A DNA stretch of 64,000 nucleotides from Mesostigma viride (lineage: Eukaryota; Streptophyta; Mesostigmatophyceae; Mesostigmatales; Mesostigmataceae). Under the pieces are notes generated by a model. It did not search any database, was not told where the DNA came from, and was given only the letters and a program-made list of their open reading frames with translations. This document shows positions 56,927-64,000 of this stretch, piece by piece. Positions within the stretch are counted from its first letter, which is position 1, and each line of letters opens with the position of its first letter. Made by a program: the position numbers and the translations under genes. The DNA lies in contig RPFO01000199.1 of NCBI GenBank assembly GCA_009746045.1, positions 232,501 through 296,500 of the forward strand, in the 5' to 3' direction.

Positions 56927-57900
56927 CTACATCACAAAACTACCACACGCAGCAACATCGCTGCCGGCCCACCATGCATGCAGGCCTGGGAGGGATCTAG
57001 ACCGCATGGGTCGCGACAAAGTCGGCCCGGGTGCGGCGGAGTAACACATCAGCCAGGGTGCGAGTGAGGGTGAGTGACAGGCGCTGCCCGGCCAATTCGA
57101 GGACCACCGGCACGTGCGGGCAGACCACGGGGCGGTCTGACCCTCGAGGTCGAGGCGCCGGGTCTTCACGGCGCGCTGGCAGCACTCGTGGAAAAACTCC
57201 GCTGTCTTGGGGCCCATGGCCCCGAACTCCTCAAGGACAAAGGGGATGACCCGGTGGGGCCCCACATTGCCGTAGGAGGCAAACTTGTCGCGCTCAGCCA
57301 CAGCGGCAGCAGCGCCGGCATCCACAGCCGCCCGGAGGATGTGGCGACCGGAGAGCGGCCGAGCCACGGAGACATCGATGAGCAGGTGGCAACCCTGCCC
57401 GTCGAAGTTAATCACGGTAAATATATCGGGGCGGTGGTTGGGTGAGTAGAGGGCGGCCCCATCCGCGTCCTCGCACTTGATGGTGGAGTGGGGAAAGACC
57501 GACTGAACCCGTGTGCCCTGGCACACACCACCCAAAGGAGAGCGGTATGGAGATAGAGGAACCAGTTCTGGTTCTGCTGGCCACCCATGCACGCGATGTA
57601 GTGCGTCCCAGTAGTATCGAGAGCAAGCCCGCAGCTGCCGCAGGACGCACCCGCTGTGATGATCGAGGTTGCAGGGCAAACAGCTGGTGGCGGAGAGCGA
57701 TGGCGTAAATGGCCGGAACCAGCGTGAACAAAGGGCTCTTGGGGAAGGCGCGCAGGAATGTGGACCCCACGCTCCCCTCAAGGGAAACGGAGTGAAGCCA
57801 TGCAAGCCTTAATTCCCCTGATCGTTCAAGCTCGCATGCAGATCGACCCATCCAGTCGGCACAGTGTAGTATACCCGCGTAGGTCTTTTGTTGTTTTTCA
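56927..57900 (-). pseudogene. LINE C-terminus with CCHC finger and PD-(D/E)xK-like domain
   Basis: The minus strand encodes, in one frame, CGSCGLALDTTGTHYIACMG (Cys-x2-Cys...His-x4-Cys). After a frame change comes PDIFTVINFDGQG, LLIDVSVARPLS and FVLEEFGAMGPKTAEFFHEC. A CCHC finger followed by a PD...IDV block is the arrangement of R2/NeSL/HERO-type elements with a restriction-like endonuclease. That class assignment is an inference. No intact RT lies upstream. Frameshifts make it a relic. Confidence 0.5.
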
Positions 57901-58019
57901 TGAACGCAGCTAGGCAGGGAAGACACTAGGACTGACGACAGTGGACACGCCCGGGGCGTGCCCCGGGGCAGGCGACGGTGGACGGCCTGGGCGGGGCGGA
58001 TGAGGTCGCAGGCCTGCTG

Positions 58020-58372
58020 GCCCATTTTATATATGACGCGTGGACGGGCTCAAAAAAGGGGACCGACCTGCCGTAGGTAGCGTAAGCATGCGCTTGTCAC
58101 GAGGGTACTGCACGAGCCGCGGCCCTTTTCGTGCCGAGGCTGAGTGTGGTTCCGGAGTGCAGGCCTAGGTAGCTTCTAACGTACGTCACTAGACCTTGTA
58201 CGTACCTAGCTGCGCCAGCCGACAGGCGTGGCGCAACTGTGATGGGCAGTCAGTACACCTTGTACCTGTGCCAGCTGGCAGGCCTGCGTGGCGCAATGTG
58301 AATGATAGTCAGTACTTAAGTACTCTAATTAGAGTGGTGTAGGGGACGTAGGGAGGCCTCTTTTCAGCTCCC
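58020..58372 (+). repeat. Dispersed repeat E, copy 2
   Basis: Second copy of the repeat at 51412-51790, with small insertions (for example TACCTAGC) and the same internal duplication. Followed by a variant of repeat F. Confidence 0.7.
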
Positions 58373-58424
58373 ACCCACCCTCCCACGCTGCTAAGAGGGG
58401 CAACATCTTGCGGTGTTCGAGTAT

Positions 58425-58600
58425 GCTAGGCCCCCAGCATATGGTGCTACTACTATAACCAACTTGATAATGATGTGCACTGAGTTTGAAGGCGTGGTAT
58501 AGGCTGTCCATATAAAGCCTAGCACACAAAAATGTAAAACAAATGTTTCTCTTTGTGGGAAGGAAGTCCAATGGACCAAAAACAAGAAATGTATACAGGG
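58425..58600 (+). repeat. Dispersed repeat F, copy 2
   Basis: Second copy of the repeat at 56561-56785. It ends where an (AATT)n tail of a minus-strand A' retroposon begins. Confidence 0.65.
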
Positions 58601-59050
58601 ATTAAAATTAATTAATTAACTAAACACGTGCTCCCGTTGGGGAGTCACGGAGCACCGAAGTGCTTTTCATCCCTGTGTGCACGCAACAGGAGAAATGGCA
58701 GAGACCCCCAGTCTCCTTCATGCCTACTAAGGCATGCCACAGCTGCATTCGGGCACGCTAGCTAAACGGACACGCTAACGATCCGGCAATCTGTGGGTGC
58801 AGTAAGACCCATGTGAGCACAGCATAACAAGGAGCGTGGGCAAGTAATCTGATCATAGCCAGGACGTAGCATGGCTGTACAAGGACTAAGCTAAGGCTAT
58901 GGCTGGTTGTGTACCGTGCGTTAGCGGTGCACGTGACTAGGTAAGTTGGCACAGCTAGGCAAACATTCTAAGCATGGCTGCCATAGCGGCAGTGAGATAC
59001 AAGCTAGGGCTATTAGCTATTCAGACTAGCCCGCTGGGGGCCACATCTAG
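58600..59050 (-). mobile_element. Family A' retroposon 3' UTR with tail (minus)
   Basis: Reverse complement of 1340-1795. On the minus strand it has the 3' UTR, then AGCACTTCGGTGCTCCGTGA, the CTCCCCAACGGGAG hairpin (about 58660-58628) and an (AATT)n tail. The 5' part including ORF1 is missing. Confidence 0.7.
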
Positions 59051-59145
59051 GGATTTTAAAAGCACTCCGGGTGCTCCGTGACTCCCCAACGGGAGCACGA
59101 GCTTAATTGATTAATTCATTAATTCATTAATTCATTAATTAATGT
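59051..59145 (+). mobile_element. Family A' terminal fragment with (ATTC/AATT) tail
   Basis: Only the last ~50 bp (AGCACTCCGGGTGCTCCGTG and the CTCCCCAACGGGAG hairpin) and a mixed ATTC/ATTA tail. It abuts the inverted A' copy. Confidence 0.65.
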
Positions 59146-59154
59146 ACGCCTATT

Positions 59155-59428
59155 ATGGGTCCCTCTCTCTTGCTTGGACTGCTATGTAAGACACTGAAGA
59201 AGAGGTGGCAGACGATTGTCCAGGCTCACACGCCAGCCCCTGTGGGCAAGCCCCCCCACCACAAGAGGAAGGGGCCGGCGCTTTGCTGAGTAGAGTAGCT
59301 AGGGTTTTCTAGATTAGATTAGCTTAGAGATAGCTTTGTTCGGTTTCGCGGCCTCGCCCCCCTCCATCCATCCAGCTCAGTAGGCAAGGGAATATGTGCT
59401 ACATGATCTCCCAACGGAGTCATGTAAT
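59155..59428 (+). mobile_element. LINE C 3' end: ORF2 C-terminus, 3' UTR, hairpin
   Basis: Encodes LKKRWQTIVQAHTPAPVGKP then PHHKRKGPALC and stop (about 59185-59286), followed by a 3' UTR and the hairpin ACATGATCTCC-CAAC-GGAGTCATGT split around 59400-59425. The stem is about 10 bp with one bulge. The (TTTAA)n tail follows directly. Homologous to 17275-18148 on the minus strand. Confidence 0.7.
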
Positions 59429-59560
59429 AATTTAATTTGATTTAATTTAATTTAATTTAATTTAATTTAATTTAATTTAATTTAATTTAATTTAATTTAA
59501 TTTAATTTAATTTAATTTAATTTAATTTAATTTAATTTAATTTAATTTAATTATGGGCCC
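59429..59560 (+). repeat. (TTTAA)n tail, about 26 units
   Basis: Pentanucleotide array directly after the LINE C hairpin; the tail of the retroposon. Confidence 0.95.
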
Positions 59561-59564
59561 CATA

Positions 59565-59935
59565 CCAGATGATGAATTAGCATTATTTAGCCATCATTGT
59601 ACATGTGTGACTATGATGAGCCCCACACCAGATGATGCCTAGTCATGTTTTGCCCTTGCAGAGCCGTTGCTCTCTGCTGAGATGCCATGCATTCTAGCTA
59701 GCGATTGCCTAGCCATAATAATCTTCCACCCCATGCCAGGCCTTTTATGTATGACACATCATGGTGGTGCAGGTGCACCTTGTGCACCCAGAGTATAGGT
59801 GGCGGTTTACATCCCCCACCTGCAGCCGGGTTGTAGCTCAGAATGTATTACAAACCATATGCCCCCTCTCAGGGCTATGTGTTACATAAGCTCCCGACGG
59901 AGATATGTATGTATATTAATTAATAAATGGCGGAT
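59565..59935 (+). mobile_element. Family B retroposon 3' UTR with tail
   Basis: Contains the internal GCAGAG...CTCTGC hairpin, GGTGCACCTTGTGCACC, the CTCCCGACGGAG terminal hairpin (about 59884-59908) and a short ATTAATTAA tail. The loop differs by one base from other copies. Confidence 0.65.
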
Positions 59936-60180
59936 AAGCTGGAGTTCCTCAAGCGTCGCAAGCCGCTTGGGGGGACCACCTACACGCTGGACGACGACTT
60001 GACCCTGGCAGCAACAACGACGACGGGAGCTATGGCCGACCTACCTCCAGCTCCGGCAGACGGCGAGGAAGAAGCCGATATACTGGAAGGGGGCGGTCAT
60101 CTACGTTGACCACAAGCCCTGGCAGGCGACCACTGCCACCCGGCCGGCCAGCCACCCCATCTGGCTGGCAGGGGATGAGA
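59927..60180 (+). pseudogene. Family B ORF1 C-terminal fragment
   Basis: Reads MADKLEFLKRRKPLGGTTYT then LDDDLTLA, a frame change, then RRELWPTYLQLRQ-like sequence and KKPIYWKGAVIYVDHKPWQA. It is cut off just before the 5' end of the full-length B copy at 60181, giving a head-to-tail junction. Confidence 0.6.
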
Positions 60181-63100
60181 GGGAAGCCACGAGCCACGAG
60201 GTAGCCATGGCTGACGGCGGAGCTCAAAACTTTCGATCACGTTTGGGCACCAAAGTCGGCCGTGAATATCACTATCGCTTTGTCTTTCTAAGACGCACAC
60301 GCTGATATATTTTTTCGAAACTAAAACGCAATATAATATGACGAGCAAAAGCTCGACTACGCAACGCAGCCTGGCGGCTGCGATGAGCCAAGAAAATTCG
60401 CCTGCAGCTCCAGCTGTACTTCCGCCCGGCCTGCCAGGCAGCGAGGCCACCGACTCAAGCGTTGGTAGTGCACTTGGCTCCTGCGGCCTCGCCATCGGCA
60501 TCGCCTGATCCTAAACGCTGTCGCCCAGCAGAATCGCGCCCAACAGAACCGCGATTTCGGCCCCAACCTTTCAAGGTCGACGATTACGACTGGACCAACA
60601 TGTCCCCGGCCAGCCAGTGCTCTGCACGGCCTCCGTCTTTGGGGACTACGCCTCGCTTTACGACCGGTGTGCATCCATCTCGACTGAGCATCAACCGCCT
60701 CATCACCCCGGACAGCAAATGGTTTAACCCAGCTAGGCGCTCTGTTCGTGTGCTCCTGCCCCCAACTCCAGCACACCGTTCTCAACTCTCTCCTCATGCG
60801 TTCCGATGGCGAGATCTGGGCTCCATCCATCTCCGCACCCACACTCCATCCTTACGGAAGCCCTCCAGCTGCCGGCACCTGAACCCCCTTGCTGCCGATG
60901 TGGCAGCAACGGGAGGCACGCTGGCTACTGAGCTCCCTCACTTTTCCACCACCCGGTCGCCTCCACCTGAGTCCGCCCTCCTCGCCTCCACCACCACTGC
61001 CGCCTGAGTCCACCTCCACTGCCGACATCAAGGCCCAGCTCCTCGACATCGACCAGCGCATCCACGCCAACGCCATTGCCATTGAGTGCCTGCAAGACAC
61101 CGCAGGCGTCACCGCCCAGGCGGTGAAGGACATCGCTGCTGATGGCAGCCCAGCCGGCAGCTGCTGGCCCGGCCAGCGATGCTCCTTCCACCCAGACCTG
61201 GGCGGACTTGCTCCACACCACCTCCACCACCACCATCGCGGCACAGCTCAAGCAACAAGCTCTCGACCTTCGTGAGGAGGCCGAGCTCGACAAGCACAGT
61301 CAGTCACAATGTCATAGTCAAGCACTTCGACCAGCTGGTAGATGAGACCTCGGAGACGCTTCTCATGGCATTTAACCCCTAAATGGTCTGGCTGCCGATT
61401 TTCCGCCTAAAACTGAGTTACAGCCGACACGTCGGCCCCTTCTCGGGGGACCAAATGCCGCGAAAACTATTGAGAATTAGGAAAAGTTTAGCTGAGAAGA
61501 TCGAAAGTTTATAATTTTCCTCACAGCATGGTACTAGGGTTTGCATACTTCTGACAAAGTTATAGAGGTGTTCTGGCCGGTCAAAGTACAAGGGGTCAAG
61601 GTACTTTTTCACGTACAACGTGCATTCCGGAAAACGACGACCTGGCCATGGCGGCTTGCGCCCACGCATGGCATTTACGTTTTCGTTCGAATTTTCTGAC
61701 CAAACTCAGGAAATTGATTTTATACGTCCTAAAGATGATACAGGCCGAGTTTTGGTTCGCGGGAATGCCATTTGATAGGTGTCGGCCGCGTTCTTGCTGG
61801 AAAAAACTGCGATCAGGCCGGACGATAGAAACGTTGACAGCAATAACTTTCCGGCGTATTTTAAAGGATATATTGGTTTCTTTGTACTTTTTATGATACA
61901 TAGTAGTCGTAGACGTGCAAGGGTGGCCAGAAATCGCCGAATCCAGCGACCATGCTGCACAACTTTGGTGTGCCGAAATGCGCCATTTTGCGGCCACCGC
62001 CTGGGCCAAGGTAACGCCATCCATGCCTGGTAAAGCTGAGTTATCGTTTTCCTATCGATGTTTGAGGTTTATATATACGTTCTAGCTTGTGTAGCACATT
62101 CTTTTTGCATTATTCATGCTCTTTCTTGACCCTGGCCTGGCCCCTTTCTAAAACACCCTTCTTAGATGCTTCCCTCAGTCAGTTGACCTGCCACAGGGTG
62201 ATGGTGATAAGTTTTAGAGGCTGTATGGGTTTGAATACCTCCATATATGTTTGTTATACATTTCCCACACACATATTGCATGAGTGTGAGGCAGTTGGCT
62301 GGTCTCTGTGGCATCATCAAGCATGTAACCGGTGAGTAGAAGCTTCCCATTGTCAGCATGTGCCACCAGGTGTGCTGGCCATCACCTGGCAAGCTATAGC
62401 AGCTTAGGCCTAGTTTATCCTTGATAGGGCAAGCTGAAATAGGCTTTAAATCACTAGTTTGTTGGTGGCTGCCGCCTAGAATGCATGCCTTGCGTAGGGT
62501 ATCCGCACCGCGTTACCTACGTGCATGGACAAGGTGGCACCTGCACATAGGTGCCATGTAAGGGCATTGTGATGATGCAGTTATGTTTCCCCATCATTGT
62601 GGAAGGGAAATGTATTGTGTGGCATGGCTGGGGGCCATATTAGTAGGTATTAGTAGGTAGTATGCCCACTCCTACCCCTTGGTTGCTTTTTACCAACGGC
62701 ACCCCTATGGGCTGTACTGGGTGTAACTGCTGGTATACCCACCCAAATGATGACCCCAATGGCTCAAACTGTTCAGCAACTAATTGTTTATCATCCCTGA
62801 AGTGGTAGGTGCCTAGCTCTTACAACATAATTCAAAATGCACATTCTACCAAAAATGAAAACGCTCGTCTTGACCCCCCTGACTTTGAAGGCAGTTATAC
62901 ATGGCCTACCCTGCATATATGTAAGGTTGTGATATACCAACCCGAAGGGCAACTCATGGACATGCTTGGCCCCCAAGGACAGCCATTGGATATGGGTGGG
63001 TTGGATGGCATCTGGTTTGCAAAATTGTGAAGTTACAGCCGATGCATCGGCAGTATTTCTGCCCATTTAGGGGTTAAGCGCGACATTTTTGCCCCGGCCC

Positions 63101-63905
63101 ATCCAACTCACTGGTGAGCTGCGGATGTCGGCTGTCCGCCTCCCCCGCGCTCGAGGTAAGGCTGGCCCGGCACCCGTGCTCCTCACCTTTAAGTACATGG
63201 CGGACAAGCTGTCGTTCCTTATATAATGCCGCAAGAAGCTCTCGCGGACTCGCTACACGCTAAACGACGACTTGACCCTGGCCCAGCAACAAAGGCGACG
63301 CGAGCTATGGCCGACCTACCTCCAGATACGGCAAAGCGCAGGGGGGGAACCGGTATACTGGAGGGCCCTCCAGTCTAGGGCCCCCGGGGGCGGTCATCCA
63401 CGTTGACCACAAGCCCTGGCAGGCACCTCCTGCCACCCCAGCAACCTCAGTCTAGGGAATATATAACAGTAGTGTAGATTAGTCAGGCTTAGCCTAGCAT
63501 GACAGTGGCCTACGCGCATGTGCGCCCATAATGGCCCCCATGAATGACGCCTTCAGAATTTAGCCAAGCCATGCCTATAATGGGACCCCCATGGATGTTG
63601 CATTAAGCATTTAGCCACGCTCTGCCTATGCAGAGAGTCACTCTCTGTTGAGAAGCCATGCCCTAGCGCTTGTATAGATAGCCATCCATGATGATGATTC
63701 TTCCACCCCATGCCAAACCCCTAGGTCTGCTGCGAACATGGTGGTGCCGGTGCCCTTGGTGCACCTAGAGCAAGTGTCGTTTACATCCCCACCCTAAGTT
63801 GCACGAAGCAGCCCAGAATGTATTAACAGCCATATGCCCCTTCTCTGGGATATGAGCTACATATACTCCCAACGGAGGTATGTTCCTAATTAATTAATTA
63901 ATCTA
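60181..63905 (+). mobile_element. ORF1-only retroposon, family B, full-length copy 3 (interrupted)
   Basis: The 5' end has CCACGAG repeats and GTAGCCATGGCTGACGG. ORF1 starts near 60340 (MTSKSSTTQRSLAAAMS), with a helical part (IDQRIHANAIAIECLQDTAG, AVKDIAA). ORF1 resumes at 63078 (LDDDLTLAQQQRRRELWPTY, 63270 on). The 3' UTR carries GCAGAGAGTCACTCTCTG, then comes the CTCCCAACGGAG hairpin (63852-63876) and an (AATT)n tail to about 63902. A 1,698-bp TTAA-type transposon (61376-63073) is nested inside. Without it the copy is about 2.02 kb, the size of copy 1. No RT is present. ORF1 has frameshifts and stops. Confidence 0.7.
61376..63073. mobile_element. piggyBac-type non-autonomous DNA transposon, 1,698 bp
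   Basis: Flanked by TTAA on both sides (61372-61375, 63074-63077). The ends are CCCCTAAATGG and CCATTTAGGGG, an 11-bp perfect inverted repeat. The related empty sites at about 22.43 and 24.06 kb (minus strand) read TTTAAGCGCGACAT without it. A subterminal palindrome occurs near each end: GTTACAGCCGACACGTCGGC (about 61422) and GTTACAGCCGATGCATCGGC (about 63034). TTAA duplication and CCC-starting ends are the piggyBac signature. No transposase was recognised; the longest frame (62024-61596, minus, 142 aa) has no known motif. Confidence 0.8.
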
Positions 63906-64000
63906 CGTTGAGGGTATGCCTCGCATTTCGGACGAGATTAGACAGCATAGGATATGTAGCATTCGTAGTAGGACATCTTGCTCGCACCAGTCATGCAGGT
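63906..64000 (+). pseudogene. LINE ORF2 C-terminal fragment at window edge
   Basis: Reads YVEGMPRISDEIRQHRICSI, matching GMPRIWDEIRQRRITFVGHL at 18.2 kb (minus). It starts right after the B-element tail and runs off the window. Confidence 0.5.

Noticed and set aside
61376-63073. Reading the two halves of the 60-64 kb element as separate retroposon insertions
   Set aside because: TTAA-flanked ends and the empty-site comparison show one element split by a DNA transposon.

Overview
This window looks like nuclear DNA from a flagellated, probably photosynthetic eukaryote. A green alga is my best guess; the lineage cannot be fixed from sequence alone. The reasons are GC-rich genes split by GT-AG introns with C-rich acceptor tracts, a plant/kinetoplastid-type ATP-PEPCK, a FAM161-like ciliary gene, a TGTAA element (the usual green-algal poly(A) signal) about 60 nt after that gene's stop, and many non-LTR retroposons. 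There are no operons, rRNA genes, CRISPR arrays or intact tRNA genes.

Four host genes are well supported. (1) PEP carboxykinase on the minus strand, 6415-2608: 7 exons, 547 aa. (2) A membrane-anchored class I methyltransferase on the plus strand, 8018-9412: 2 exons, 388 aa. (3) A bifunctional AdoMetDC-ODC polyamine-synthesis fusion on the minus strand, 29675-26175: 2 exons, 928 aa. Its ODC half has Gly where the catalytic Cys is expected. (4) A FAM161-like centriole/cilium gene on the plus strand, 31792-49590: 18 exons, 928 aa. Six tandem-repeat arrays, including ones of 2.2 and 2.8 kb, lie in five of its introns.

Nearly everything else is decayed transposon sequence: 1-1.8 kb, 10.6-25.2 kb, and 50.2 kb to the end. 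LINE fragments carry RT motifs (YADD, QGCVLSP), ORF1 proteins (RRM-like region plus a WP...YWRGG C-terminal block) and CCHC domains. Four groups of 3' ends recur. Each has a small hairpin followed directly by a short tandem tail: (ATTC)n, (AATT)n, (TTTAA)n or (ACTT)n.

The most interesting reading is a set of ORF1-only retroposons, with no RT, that share only about 40 terminal nucleotides with separate ORF2-bearing LINEs. Two full-length copies of about 2.0 kb can be reconstructed (19013-23632 minus; 60181-63905 plus). Each is interrupted by a different DNA transposon: a 2,646-bp TAA-flanked element carrying a PHD finger, and a 1,698-bp TTAA-flanked piggyBac-type element. Between 52.0 and 54.5 kb lie fold-back and palindromic elements.
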